This document shows, in pieces, positions 12,425 through 23,809 of a stretch of 64,000 bases of DNA (positions are counted from its first letter, which is position 1; every line of letters begins with the position of its first letter). The position numbers were made by a program, and so were the translations under genes. The DNA lies in the NCBI GenBank assembly GCA_907165065.1, contig OU015532.1:36064339-36128338 (forward strand), read 5' to 3'. This DNA comes from Caprimulgus europaeus (taxonomy: Eukaryota > Chordata > Aves > Caprimulgiformes > Caprimulgidae). The notes under the pieces are model-generated. The model did not search any database. It was not told the DNA's origin and worked only from the letters and a program-made list of their open reading frames with translations.

Positions 12425-12865
12425 TGCTTAAAGCATCTTTTCTGGGATGCTTTGTCAAAAGGCATTTCAAAAAGCTGTAATAATGCAAGACAGTCAACTA
12501 ATGCCTTTGTATGGGTCCAGACTGAATTTCACATGTAATATAAAACTGTAAATGTATGTCAAAAAGTGGAAATAAATGTTTTATAGGCAATTAAGGAGCA
12601 AGTCTGACTACAGATATGTATTATCATGTAATTCTTGCCCCTTATGCAACAAGAGAGCAGCAGCTCTGCAGGTGTAAAAGTACTTTTTTTTTTTTTTAAT
12701 ACATTGTCAGAATGCCTTTTGGGTCAACATGCTGCAACAGTAGTACTGAAATTAAAAACTGAGTTCAAGGATGAGAGAGGATGAATTATATTCAGCTCTA
12801 ACAAACTGTTTTAAACTTTTTTGAAGAAGGGTTTTTATGTAATAAAAGGCTACTGAGCCTTCTTG
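12425..12865 (+). other. EIF2AK4: EIF2AK4 3' untranslated region (extent inferred)
   Basis: This is A/T-rich sequence after the stop codon, without a long open frame. A first AATAAA lies at 12,571-12,576, and a second at 12,841-12,846 is followed by a much better G/T-rich downstream element. The right boundary is inferred from that second signal. Use of the first site would give a 3'UTR of only about 170 nt. Confidence 0.6.
12571..12576 (+). terminator. proximal poly(A) signal AATAAA of EIF2AK4
   Basis: A canonical AATAAA hexamer lies about 150 bp after the stop codon. The sequence after it is only weakly G/T-rich, so it may be a minor or alternative cleavage site. Confidence 0.45.
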
Positions 12866-12928
12866 AAATATGTGTTACAAGCTTTTTGTGGTTTGTTGTG
12901 TGTTTGGTTTTGTGGGGTTTTTTTTAAA
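12841..12928 (+). terminator. distal poly(A) site of EIF2AK4: AATAAA plus G/T-rich element
   Basis: AATAAA at 12,841-12,846 is followed, after a plausible cleavage zone near 12,860-12,870, by a strongly G/T-rich run to 12,928 with repeated TGTG, TTTG and GGTTT. The hexamer and the downstream element together form a complete vertebrate cleavage/polyadenylation site. This makes it the likelier main 3' end. Confidence 0.6.
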
Positions 12929-13579
12929 GTACTCTAATTTTAATTTCTATATAAAAGATGGTAGATTTCAAGCTGAGAGTTGTTGCAAGCCTGGCTGCCC
13001 ATGCTTGTCCTGCCTGTACTTTTGCATTCAAATCAAGCAGCAGCTTCCTGGGAGATGAAATAAGATCCGATACAGGAAAAACTTGTTTAGTTCCTTTAGG
13101 TCTGAAACCCAAGACTTTTAAAACAGTAACCTTAGAGGCATAACCAAAGTTTTGAACTAGCTTTCTTCACAGGGGTTGTCAGATTGTTTGAAGTTGAAGT
13201 CATAGTGATGGTGGGAATCTTAAAATTATCTTCTTGAAGCTAAACTGGAACACAACCCTATCAGGAAAGATAAGTTACAGCAGCCATAGTTAACTATGCA
13301 TTATATTTCACATCAAAACTACTTGCAGTAGTGAACAGCCAGAAACGTTAGGGACTTCTGGAAACTTACTCGTGTTTACCCTCCCTCCCCAGCCTGGTCC
13401 CTTCTGTTTAAACAGCTTACTCCTGTTTCTTTAGCATACATCTATGAAGAGGTAACTTTAGGGAAAGAACTGCTGAGAACTGTGAGTTGTTAGAGCAACA
13501 CACAAAGTATCATCAGGCACAGATGCTGGTACCATTCCTAGCCATTCACCAAGACAAGTCACATCAGTCATTACAACCC

Positions 13580-14357
13580 AAATCCATTTCTCATTGTGTT
13601 TAATAGGAACAAGTATTCACCTTTTACATCTGCTCATATGAAGGAGCTACTTTAAAATATGAAGTATGGGAAATTCAGCTCCCTGAATATACTGAAGGAT
13701 GAAGCTTTAAAAAAAAAAAAAGTTTAAGTGACATGAGCATTTTTAAGTCATGTCTGAAGGGAACACGATGCAGAGTCCTGCCCTCTCCCCACCAGAGCCA
13801 GGGTCAGCAGCACTGGATCAGCATGGAGCAAAGGCACAGCTGTCTGGCTCTGCAAGAGCTCAAGCACTGTGCTGGCTGCCTTGGGAGTATCTGCACTGCA
13901 TCACCTTCAAAATAAGACAGAAAGAGGAAAGCTGCTGTTGGGATAATACATTGGCACCCACTTTCCCTAGTACTGCTGAGGCTTATCTACAGAACCGGGC
14001 ATCTGTCACTGAGACCACTGCTCCAGCCTCACTTTGTTCCTGTACAGTACATTTCTGTTCACCCTGTGTTACCCCCCAAACAGGCTTTATACTGCCCACT
14101 TGTATAATACCAAACAAACAGCAGTATCAGTTGAGAACTAGTTGGCAGCTGAGCGTGAAGCTGTTTCAGTACGATCCTGTAAATACTCCTGCTGTACAAC
14201 AATCCACACCTCCTGCTTTCAGTTTAAACAAAAGTACGGATCACATCCCAGTATCTTGCTGGAAGGAAAGCCAAAGACAAGTGGTAACTCAAAAAGAAAT
14301 GGACTTTGCTTTGAGCAAGGGTCAAGTCTGTTACAGTGATGGTAGGACACTGTTCTG
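13580..14357 (-). other. SRP14: SRP14 3' untranslated region (extent inferred)
   Basis: This is sequence after the SRP14 stop codon on the minus strand. The nearest good poly(A) hexamer is ATTAAA (plus-strand TTTAAT at 13,599-13,604). A TATAAA variant at 14,086-14,091 could give a shorter form. The end is inferred; no transcript evidence is available. A 233-codon open frame on the plus strand overlaps this region and is treated as chance. Confidence 0.4.
13599..13604 (-). terminator. candidate SRP14 poly(A) signal ATTAAA
   Basis: The minus strand reads ATTAAA here, the commonest variant of the canonical hexamer. It is followed within 15-50 bases by G/T-rich sequence (GGTTGTAATG, GATGTGACTTGTCTTGG). 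No AATAAA occurs on the minus strand between the stop codon and this point. Confidence 0.4.
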
Positions 14358-14447
14358 TCACTGTGTTGCTTTACTCTTCTTGTTTTTGCTTTTCTTGTCT
14401 TTTTTCTTCAAGCCATCCATGTTAGCTCTCAGCAAATTTGAATATGC
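14358..14447 (-). CDS. SRP14: SRP14 exon 5 and stop (AYSNLLRANMDGLKKKDKK...)
   Basis: This exon has 29 codons plus TGA (complement TCA at 14,358-14,360), after acceptor TTGTTTCAG. It encodes helix AYSNLLRANMDGL, then the basic tail KKKDKKSKNKKSKATQ, in which 9 of 16 residues are lysine. Confidence 0.96.
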   Translation of the reverse strand, partial: AYSNLLRANMDGLKKKDKKSKNKKSKATQ

Positions 14448-17336
14448 CTGAAACAACAATTGGAACCATTAAAAGAACAAATACTTAAGTGACAATATAC
14501 TACAGGTAACATCTGACATACTGCTAATGCAGAGGTATCTGCATTTTCTCTGCTAGGGAATCATGCTCTGACACCGCACACTAGGACTCTTGTTTCTAAA
14601 CCAATGCAGAAAGTTAAATAAATTAAAAGTTGGGGGGTTTTTTTTTAAAAAAAAACCAAACAACAAAACAGAGAGAGAGAGATAAGAGAGATGGGTAGTC
14701 TAAGGTTAATCTGTATACCAGTTCAGCACTGAATCATCCCATTCACAGCTGTCCAGTGCTTTCTACTAACTACTCCCCAATACCTACAGAAAAGGAAGAT
14801 AAAAGATACAGTAAACTTACCATCTGGAATTTGTTTACTTCCTTTGAGCTCACCTACAAAAGTAATACTGGAGGTTAACCAAGAAAACACTGGCTTCTGT
14901 TACAAACCAAGTATCAGTACATGTTTAGCCAGCAGTTTACCCACTGTTTTGTAGCAGCAGTTGGATCAGCTCATCACACTGAGTGGTACGTAGGCTGTGC
15001 TGACATGTCAAAGGACTTCACTGATTCAGAAAACTGGAAACACTCCTTACTCGACTGACAAAGTCCTGTGGAGCCCGTTCATCACAAATGTGTGTGTGTT
15101 CAAAGGGGAAGAATGTGAAGAAACCTTCTAAGGAAGGTTTTATTTACTTGCAGGGCCATAAAAATATGTTGCAGGTCAGATTCTCTCAACTATTTCTCAA
15201 AGTAACATTTTTCCTTGGGTGACATTACAGAGGAGACTCTCATTCAAAGTAAACACACATCAGGTTTTCAACCTGTAGTTAAAATTCCCTGAAATACAAA
15301 TAGTTCTGTAAATGAGAGGAAAAAAAAAAGTATGCTAAGCAAGATTGAGGCTTAGAAGAGTCTACCTACACTCACACACTCTTGCTAGGAAACAAGGATC
15401 CCCTTCCTATGGTTTCACAGCCTGGGAACATTCAGTTCTTTCCTGGGTTGCAAGAACCTTCAGTAATTCCACTGAGGTCTATAGGAAACTACATCTTTGT
15501 TACCTGAGGCTTGAGCGTAGGTGTGCAGGACTTTTCTCCTCCTTGGACCCACACCACTTGTCCTCACTCTGCGGGTCCCATATCTGCCCACGTTCTTTTG
15601 CTCACATCTCTAGAAGCGGCTTCCCCCTTCCCTCTAAACAATTTCACCTGACTCAGAACACAACAGCCAAGGCTGATGAAAAGAGGGAGGGTCCCTTTCT
15701 GCTGTCCTGCAATAGCATTCTGAAACAAAACCCAGCATACAGAGTAGGACTACAAACTGCTGTCCCATCTGTAATGCTGAGTGCAACCATTAAGACTTCG
15801 GTAAGTGTTTAACACTTCAGCATCCCAACTTCAGCTGTGTGTTTAGCTACCACATGGTTTCTCTGGAATTAAGAGGGTAGTTCTCATGAAACATGTGAAG
15901 ACAAATTTCACTTAAAATACGGGGCATTAAATAAAAGAGAGGTAGGGTGACTAATCTTTCTAACCCAAAGTTGTCACTTACCACTGTGCTAATTTTCTTC
16001 TTTCCATCAGTTGCTCTTAGAAGACACTTATTGTCTGCTGGTTCAAAGCTTTCTACGTGGCCTTTGCGTGGGACTGGTTTTGTTCGGCCATCATCTGTAT
16101 CAAAAGGCAGCGAATATTTATCCATGTTTCACTAAAATCACCAGATGCCTCCTGACATGAGATGTTAAAAATTGCTCATGAGGAGATCTGTAAAACACCT
16201 CGGAATTTAAGGCCATGTGAACTGACATTGCTGCCAAATTGTTCACAGACCCCTTCCTCTGTGACTCCAGAAGGATCTGTTCCATAAACTACATCTGCCA
16301 GGAAATGTACATGTAAAAAATGTAAATCCTTCCCCTGACACGCTGCATGAACTGCCTGCTTCAGCAGCAGCTCTGTGTTTTAAATGCACATCAAACTGAA
16401 GCCTGGGACACTTGACTTCTCAAGCAGTGCCAACTCGCCAGAAACCAGAGCAGCAAACATACAAAAGCAACACTGTAATTCTCTTTTTATAGAAATCTAA
16501 GGATTTCCAATTATTGTTTAATACTTAGAAAGTCACAATATTTCCTGCAGTTTGAAATAGTCTTACTTGAAGGTTACGAGTACTGCAGTTGATTATTTTT
16601 CCATACAACCGCCCTTGTTTTCAAATACTCTGAATTACAACTGTATCTTTTAAAATACGTGCTAACACTGTAAATTTTAGATGAGCACCTCTTTAATCCA
16701 GTAACAGACTTGAAACTTACATTTCTTCAGCGTTATGAAAACACTCCCCGAAGTTCTGCACTTCTGAAAGAGTCTGGTAAGCTCAGTCAGGAACTGCAAG
16801 AGAAGAGACCCCATCCTTGGCTGGAGGCCGCCCCTCAGGCGATCGTTCCCCCTGCCCGTGCGGCCCAGCGGCTGCCTGCCCGGGAGCAGCCCCTACGGCC
16901 AGCGCAGGCCGGGCTCTCCCAGCTCCGCGGGAACTCCCGGGCTTCCCCCCGCGGAAGCTGCAGACACGAGGTCCCAATCGAGGACGGACCAGCCCGGGGT
17001 TCTGACTCAGGAAAATGAGGTCTGAACCCCCAGACCGACCGCGGGCCCAGCGGCTCCGCCCTCGCCCTCGCCAGCGGGTACCACGGCGCTCGCTCCCCTC
17101 CCCCGCCACCGCTCCCCTCCCCCGACACCGCTTCCACGCCGCCGCCGGAGCGGGCGAGGGGCCGGCCCTGCGCGGGCCTGGCGCGCCCTGGGCCTTGCCG
17201 GGCCTCTCTCTCCTTCCCTCCCTCCCTCGCAGCGCGGCCAGCGCCGGGCGCACCCCAGGCAGCCAGAGAGCAGCCGCGTGCCCGGGCTGGGGCCCGGCGG
17301 GCGCATCCCCACCTGCTCGCTCTCCAGCAGCACCAT
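14358..17336 (-). CDS. SRP14: SRP14, signal recognition particle 14 kDa subunit, complete, 5 exons
   Basis: SRP14 pairs with SRP9 and binds the Alu domain of 7SL RNA. The complex slows translation until the ribosome docks at the ER. The coding order on the minus strand is 17336-17313, 16793-16721, 16094-15982, 14853-14821 and 14447-14358. All junctions are GT-AG and in phase, giving 110 residues. The protein starts MVLLESEQ, continues FLTELTRLFQKCRTSGSVFI, contains YDGRTKPVPRKGHVESFEPA and GKKKISTV, and ends in a lysine-rich tail (KKKDKKSKNKKSKATQ) suited to RNA contact. The alanine-rich extension found in human SRP14 is absent. Introns are 519, 626, 1128 and 373 bp. The gene faces EIF2AK4 tail to tail, the order known in mammals. 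Confidence 0.97.
14821..14853 (-). CDS. SRP14: SRP14 exon 4, 11 codons (VSSKEVNKFQM)
   Basis: This is a 33-nt phase-0 exon with acceptor TTTTGTAG and donor GTAAGT. It encodes VSSKEVNKFQM, which links strand ISTV to helix AYSNLLRANM. It can be found only by following the protein, since it is far below open frame thresholds. Confidence 0.95.
15982..16094 (-). CDS. SRP14: SRP14 exon 3 (YDGRTKPVPRKGHVESFEPA...)
   Basis: This exon is 113 nt and completes the split Tyr codon, then encodes DGRTKPVPRKGHVESFEPAD and NKCLLRATDGKKKISTV. It carries the basic loop and the central strands that contact Alu RNA in the family. The acceptor is TTTTGATACAG and the donor GTAAGT. Confidence 0.97.
16721..16793 (-). 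CDS. SRP14: SRP14 exon 2 (FLTELTRLFQKCRTSGSVFI...)
   Basis: This exon is 73 nt: 24 codons plus the first base of a split Tyr codon. The acceptor is TCTCTTGCAG and the donor GTAAGT. It encodes the first helix of the SRP9/14 fold (FLTELTRLFQKC) and the start of the first strand. Confidence 0.96.
17313..17336 (-). CDS. SRP14: SRP14 exon 1 coding part (MVLLESEQ)
   Basis: This exon has eight codons, starting at the ATG whose complement is CAT at 17,334-17,336 and ending before donor GTGGGG. It lies inside the CpG island. The start is fixed by the conserved N-terminus and by exact phase with exon 2. The exon is far too short to find by open frame length. Confidence 0.93.
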
Positions 17337-17519
17337 CCTGCCCCCGCCGCCCGGAGCCGCCGCGCACGCGCACCCCAGCACGAGGCGGGCCCGCCCGCGC
17401 ACGCCGCCACGCCCCCGAGCCGCTCGCGCCGCTGGAAGAACGGAGCGGGCGGGGAGCGGCTCGTGCTGAGGGGGCGGGAGGTGGCGGCGAGGCCACGCCC
17501 CGCCCCGCGGAGTGGAGCG

Positions 17520-17527
17520 CCACGTCA
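17520..17527 (-). promoter_or_regulatory. TGACGTGG motif (UPRE/CRE-like) in the SRP14 promoter
   Basis: The minus strand reads TGACGTGG about 185 bp upstream of the SRP14 ATG and just inside the GC-box run. TGACGTGG matches the unfolded-protein-response element bound by XBP1/ATF6 and contains a CREB/ATF half site (TGACGT). The match is exact, but an 8-bp motif in a CpG island can occur by chance. Confidence 0.4.
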
Positions 17528-17550
17528 GCCGCGCGCTGCTGCTGCCGCCT

Positions 17551-17600
17551 GCCCCGCCCCGCCCCGCCCCGCCCCGCCCCGCCCCGCCCCGCCCCGCCCC
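17551..17600. repeat. (GCCCC)10 pentanucleotide tract, overlapping GC boxes
   Basis: Ten uninterrupted copies of GCCCC lie about 215-265 bp upstream of the SRP14 start codon. Read on the minus strand, GGGGCGGGGC recurs every 5 bp, and each instance is a match to the Sp1-type GC box. The same strand has ten runs of four G, so it could fold as a G-quadruplex. Copy number is likely to vary between individuals. Confidence 0.95.
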
Positions 17601-17890
17601 CTTGGTGCCGTGTGCCGTCCCCCGCCCTTAGCGCCGTGCTTACCGGCAGGGAGCAGCTGCCCGTTGATCCGAGGCGCGGATGGAGCCGGCGGGGAAGGTC
17701 CGCCCCGCGGGGCTCCCCTCTGGCCGGTCCCCCAGCCACCGCCGTTATATTCCCCTCCCCTCAACCCGTTAACCCCCGCGGCTGCCCGGTAACGGCCGCG
17801 CTGCGGGGCTTTCCCCAGGCAAACAGCCCGTGCGCGTCCAGCCTAGGGGAGCAGCACCGAGATGTCCGCTCCTCCTCTGACGCCGTATTA

Positions 17891-17949
17891 CCCGGGCGGG
17901 CCCCTGGCTGCCTCGCCCGGGCGGGCCCCTGGCTGCCTCGCCCGGGCGG
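17891..17949. repeat. 25-bp GC-rich tandem repeat, about 2.4 copies
   Basis: Two identical 25-bp units (17,891-17,915 and 17,916-17,940) begin CCCGGGCGGG and end GGCTGCCTCG. A partial third copy runs to 17,949. It lies at the far side of the CpG island from SRP14. The perfect identity suggests a recent duplication. Confidence 0.9.
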
Positions 17950-18249
17950 CCGTGTCCATGCGGCTTCGTGTAACCCGCCGGCCGGCACTCCGCCAGCAGG
18001 CCCAGGCGCCACCAGGAGCAGGCCGCTTGCCCGGGCGCCGCACGGATGGCAGGGGCGGGAGGCGCTTCGGCAGCTCTGGCTGCCGGCTTCCCCTTCGTGG
18101 CAGCGGGTTTTCCCAGTGGCCTGGGCCTCGGCGTGCCTAGGCAGCCGGAGGCTCGCAGGCTGCCAGGCTAGCTTCGTGCGAGAGCACAGCACTGCAGCCG
18201 GCTGCCGTTCCCAGTGAGGTGCTGGAACGGCTGGTGCAAAGGGCCCTGG

Positions 18250-21200
18250 CGAGTGTGAGGGGCTGAAGGCTCCAGAGGGGGCAAGGGTGCCGTTTGAGTC
18301 TCCATCACCGAGGCCCCTAGATTGTACTAGGATCAGCCAAGAGGAAGCCAGCGCATGGGTGGGGTGAGGTCATCTCACACCCACAGCGCTGCAGGTTCCA
18401 GAGGGGCAGTTTCTGGATAGCAGTTTTCTGTCAGGTTAGTTCATCTGGGAACACACAGAAGCAGCATTTGATCTAGTGCCTTGTCATCTTTCTCACTAGG
18501 AAAACTGATTTCACTTTCCTTTGTGGGCCTAACAAAAGAAGATAATGCCTTACATACAGATTAAGTGAAAAACATTGCTGTCAGGCTGATAGGTGCTTGA
18601 GCCACTGAGGAATTTGTACCATTCATTTAGGAGCTCAGGACTGAACTTAAATACCTTCTTGTGTTATCTTTCTCATGGTGGGGATGTTCTTTCATCTATT
18701 AATCAGAGAGTGTATTCACTCCAAAAGTCCCTTTTAGAGTTGAGAATAATTTGCTGCCCTTTTGCAGGTTAAGCAAGAGGCAGTAGAGGGTGCTGTGATT
18801 GCACACACAGAAATGAAACTGCCTGAAGAACAAGGAAACAAATACTCCAGAAGCAGGTCATCACAACATGGCCCTGGTTTATCAAAATCTATCAGTTTAT
18901 TAAAGTCACTCTGTTATGCTGGAGTCAAAGCAAGTGTAGACATCCAACACTGCCTTTCCCTACCTGTGGATAGTACTATCCTCCTGATGTTTTCACACTT
19001 GTATTATTTGCAATTGAGGAGGAAAAATAAATTCTATGGTTTCTCATAGCATTAAAAACTCATAAAAACTGAAGTGAGGAGTATATGTTATTTAAGTCTT
19101 CTAAAAACGACCATTCTAAGGGAACATAATCAGTGTGCTGTGGTCAGCAGTACTGACAGGCCTAAGCCGCCTACAGTTGTAGAAAGTGGTGGTCCCTGCC
19201 CCTAAAAGCTTACAGTGTCCACAGCCAGTGAAGGCAGGTGGATGGAAGGAGTCAGTCATTGCTGACACATACTTCCCCTAGCCCTGCCCGCTTGCAGGAG
19301 CAGTCATAACAAACTCCTAATTACCAGAGGTTGTTTTGCCAGAAATCAGAGTAGGGTTCTGTTTTCAAGAGAGCTCTGAATGGGAACAATGCAATAGTGC
19401 GATAGTGTTGCAGATTTTTATAGGCAACTTGTGAAAGAAGAGCAGAAATGGAAAAACTAAAACAGTTGCAACATACTCTCCCTTGGAAACTACCCTGGTC
19501 TCAGACACTGGAAGGCAGAAGAAGTGCATTTCCACTCATGCTTGCCAAAAGAAGATGGGTGGTCTCGTAGCTGAAACACGGGGACTACAACTCTCGCCTG
19601 AATTCTGGCCCTTGAATTCACCAGAGAAGCCTTGTGTCGCCTTGAACAGGTCTCCCAACTTCCCTGTAGCACAGCTTTTCTTTCACAGAGGTGGAAGAAG
19701 ATAGGTAGTTACTCTCTGTAACTTTTACACAGCAAAAACCATCAGTGCCTGTGGCATGAGCACCATGGAAGTTCTTTCCCCTTTTACACAAAAATCTCCA
19801 CCCATTTATGAGGAGCTACTTCTCGTGCTGAGATGTGCCCTCAGTAGCACACTGTGGGCATAGTCATGCCCACCTTAATGCAGCAGTAGCAGTGTAGCCA
19901 CGGCACCAGAGACTCTACAGAGATATTGGGCATTACCTGTCTGGGTGGATTCCTTGCCGGAACCTGTAGCGCCAAGGCTTTGGGTACTGCTGTGTCCTGG
20001 AAGAAGGGACAAAGAGGACAATATGAAGAACTTCAGACAGCTGCTTAAAGTTTACATTTTCCAAATCTATTGTTTTATCAGCAATTTTTCTGAAAATATA
20101 TTTGTCTCACTGCTAATAAAAGAAGTGGCTCCACTGAATTGCTGAGTTTCTCTCCATAAGAAAGAAGGAGGATTTTTTTTTTTTTTGGTGTGTGTGAGCT
20201 TATCTTCCTGATCTCGAAGTTGTTTTTCAAGCCAGAATGTCACAATTTAATTGAGGGAGAAGCCTTCATCACAACTTGCAAACAAGGTGAAAAGGGAATA
20301 ATTTTAACGATTCTTTTCCAAAAAAATAGATGGAACCGGGGAATGCTGACATTGCTTTACTTTTGCCAAAGGCTGCCAACACTCAGAGGGAATAAGCTAT
20401 TCAGCTGGTGAAAAAGTGCTGAACAAACACTGAAGGAGCTAAAGGGATACTCCCAATCATGATATACTTGCTTTTCACTCTATCTCCTGCCCCAGTCTAA
20501 TGCCTTCCCCTTCACCCCCTGCCCTCAGAAAAAAAATAAAAATTAAAATTAAAAAAAAGAAAAGACAGGTTGGATTAAAACAGTAGCAAGAGGAATTGGT
20601 GGATCCCGCGAGTTGGCAGGGGTATTAGTATTTTGTAACCTGATCTGTCATGTGACTGGAGCCAGGCAATAAAAATAAGTCTCCTACCAGCCCTCCTGTT
20701 TGCTCAACTTTATTATATGGTGTCAGTAGAGAACGACTTTTTTTTGGCAAAAATTTAGCAAATGAAGCCACCTGAATCATTAAATCCTGAAGGAAATCTG
20801 GCAGAGAACTGGAGGAGGTTGTTGCTGCGCTTCCAAGTTTTCCTGGAAGCAAGCATGTGCTGAAGAGAAACGGAGAAGGTGAAACTTCTCCTCTCCTAAA
20901 TGTGGTGGGAGGAGCAGGAAGCACAAAAACAAAATTATTAGAACTAAATTAAATTCTTGTTCAACCTTAGCAGAGGTTGGCAAAGATCTATTGGAATTAG
21001 CTAGGCGAGATTACTTCTCGTTCTGGGCTATCACACACGCGCACTCGGCTGCTGCACACCACAGCGAGCAGAAATGTAATAACATACTGTAAATTACAGT
21101 TTGCTCACCACAGTGCTCAAGATGAGTTAATAACAGATAATGGCCCACAATTCACAAGTGGATCATTCTGGTAATTCTCTTTGATCTGTAAGTTCAAGCA

Positions 21201-23800
21201 TACCATGGCAAAGTACAGCTACGCACAAGAAAAAGAGTCAGTCTTCTAGCAAAACCTCAGTAACAGCCTCCCCCCTGCTCCCCTTACAAGTCTATCATTA
21301 GCACTGTAAAAACAGAGATGCACACCTCGCTGCCTCACTGGCCTCGCCAGAGCTGAGATTAATGGGCAAAGGAAAAGCCTTCAAGAGCCAATATGTAACA
21401 GCAGCTGGTTGGGCAGAAAGACAATTAACCCTGGAATAGCTACCAGAACGTCCCCAAGCTCTGTGCCAGGGAAACAACGAAGGAAAGTTCTGACTACAGA
21501 AGTGAACGGTTACTCTTTTCCAGTGGTAGGTAGATTTCCAACAAAGCAATTAGCAGGTTACGTGGGTACAAGTGAGTGTCAGTCCTCAGATTGGGCCTTC
21601 ACCTTCTTTATAAGTGTCCCTGTGAAAAGAAATGAAGGACGTGCAAGAGAACGATGATCAGAGAGCTGATGAACAGACAGATACATGTGCACAAAGCAGT
21701 ATTCTTTGCCTGAGCAGCCAGTAACCATTTAAAAAGAGATATTCTGAATACCTTATAGATTCAAACTAAACAAGGGCATTTTAGAAAGATCTTTCTGAGA
21801 CCAGGATATGCCACCAGAAAGCTGCTGAGGCCCTGGTGAGAAGGCTAACTTCTAAAGAGAAGCTGTCCACGGGAAACAGGAGGTGTTCTCTCATGTCTTA
21901 GGAACCAGTTCATGTACACTGAGATCTTTCCTAAACTCTTCTGTTCATTGTGGTGAATTCCTCCTATTTTATTTAATATTATGTTTTATTTACACAAAAT
22001 GAGTTTCAAAGATAGGTTAAGTGTAACCTTGAGTCCAACAGGCACTGACTTTCATTGTGTAATAGCAATGTTAACCGTGATTTATATTTTGTGAGGGAGA
22101 CCAGGAAATAGAGATAGGTTTCTTAAAACTCTAATGCACCACATTACTATTGTAGTGAAAACCAAAGCCTATCTGGGGTAAGACACAGAGGATTGTTTGT
22201 TGGAAAAGGGCTTCGTGGTTTTGAAGTACTGTCCAAATTTTAGAAAGCTTCTCTGCCAGGGAAGATAAGGGATGTATATTTACCGTTGTTAAGTGTCTCA
22301 CACACGCTCAAAATGGTTTTGTGACAAGCCTCTGTCTCACAAAAAAAAATGGGGGAAAAAAGGCCAAAAGAAAGGCAGCCCAGGTGCTGAACTGGTCATC
22401 TGTACGACTGATGGTGTCATCTGTGCTCCCGAGGGGAACGCTGCGGCACAGCTCACCCTGGGGGTGATGCAGCAGAGAGAGTGCATCCCTGCCATGACAT
22501 GTATGTTATGGACCCATGGAAAATGCCGTAGCGCACAACACACCTCTGGGAACAGCGAAATTAAAGAGGCAATTCAGTTAACTCCCTGAGCGTGAGGAAG
22601 GGCCTGGGGAGAAGAAGCAACATGCCACCAGATGTGTTTACTTTTGAAAGGCATGGCAAACAAAACACAGTCTCACAGACCTCCAAAACCAATGTGAAAC
22701 GCTGCAGTAAAACGGTCATATATATAAAAAAAGAGAGAGAGAGGCAGTATGGGCATCCACACTGTGTTTTGAAGATAACATTTGTCCTGATAGCTTTCAG
22801 TTGTGAGCTGAGCAGAGGGAAGTGTGAGAACAGGCTGTTCTGAAGGAGTGCACCTGCGAGGTGACGAGGTGACACAGCTGAGCTGTCCCGTCCCCGCTGC
22901 TGCTCCTCTCTGGCAGCCCCTCGGTTCTTGGTCAGCGGCTGCCTGCCGCCGCCGCGGGGAAGGGACTCTGCGCTGTACACACACACGGAAGCTGGGGCCT
23001 GCGCGGCGGAGGGGGCTGCACGGCCTGGCAGGATGACTCTTTAGAAGTGGCTTAGCAATAGCATCGAGTCTGAGTCCAGATAAATGGGACACTCATACAG
23101 GAATAAACAAAAATGTATCAGAATGTGCTCATGTCCTTACAACCCAGAGATGTCTACTGTGGTTCATCTCCCGGTTTATCTTCTCCATGGCCAAAATTGT
23201 AGTATCTTGGTATCATATTATTTGTTACTCTTAAAACCAATGTATTTTACATTTTTAGGGATGTGAAATTAGTTTCAGTGTACACCTCACACATTATTTG
23301 AGGGTTACAGGGCTACTCAGATGGCAGACACTGGTGTTTGTCTTTGAAGCAGGAGTAAGTTTTACAAGGCGTTCAGGCCTGTCCCCTCCACTTGGGGTGT
23401 GAACTTTCACACAAGAGGCTCAAAGACTTTCTGAAAATAAAGCGTCCAATTCTTCTTGCAGTCCCACTGGCATCAGTACAGCCATAGTGGTATATACGAG
23501 GTCAGAATTTGGGAGCTGTTAATGTAACTGTCTTTGGAGCTGTAACCTATAAACCACAAGTTCATTGAGGTTAAAACTTTGCTATTATCTCTAAACCAAT
23601 TTTGTGAGATGAGTTTTCAGCGTGGTTTCAGTGGGTCTTTTAAAATCATGTGCAAATGCCAGTGGTGCAGGATCAGGCCTGTACAATATGATGCACCTTC
23701 TGGGTGCTCTAGAAATGATATTTACCAAACCTCACAGCTCATCTGTCCAGCAGGAAGAGGGTTTATGGTCATCACTTCATTTTGTATGGCTGATTTCTGA
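18250..23800. other. intergenic DNA upstream of SRP14, no gene seen
   Basis: I see no exon-like open frame with family resemblance on either strand. The stretch holds A/T-rich sequence, A-rich runs (about 20,528-20,573), a short AG run at 22,730-22,744 and a small GC-rich patch at about 22,850-23,030. Open frames in that patch come from base composition. Confidence 0.6.
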
Positions 23801-23809
23801 GCAGACAGA

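Larger units (their letters stand above)
16820..18250. promoter_or_regulatory. CpG island spanning the SRP14 promoter and exon 1
   Basis: This interval is very rich in G+C and in CpG, in sharp contrast with the A/T-rich sequence on both sides. It covers SRP14 exon 1 and about 0.9 kb upstream. It also produces many long but meaningless open frames on both strands. Such islands mark constitutive promoters, fitting a housekeeping gene. A divergent non-coding transcript on the plus strand, as known near human SRP14, is possible but nothing in the sequence proves it. Confidence 0.85.

Noticed and set aside
13750-14451. 233-codon open frame on the plus strand
   Set aside because: It lies antisense to SRP14 exon 5 and its 3'UTR, has no family resemblance, and its C-terminal part is only the complement of the lysine-rich exon. 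No splice or promoter support.
17628-17660. Possible upstream SRP14 5' exon: the minus strand has CCG|GTAAGC
   Set aside because: A donor-like word alone in a CpG island is weak. No acceptor pairing or transcript evidence supports it.
16783-18217. Very long open frames on both strands (up to 400 codons)
   Set aside because: They are in the CpG island, where stop codons are rare by composition. Peptides are Ala/Arg/Pro/Gly-rich with no domain. SRP14 exons explain the only conserved segments.
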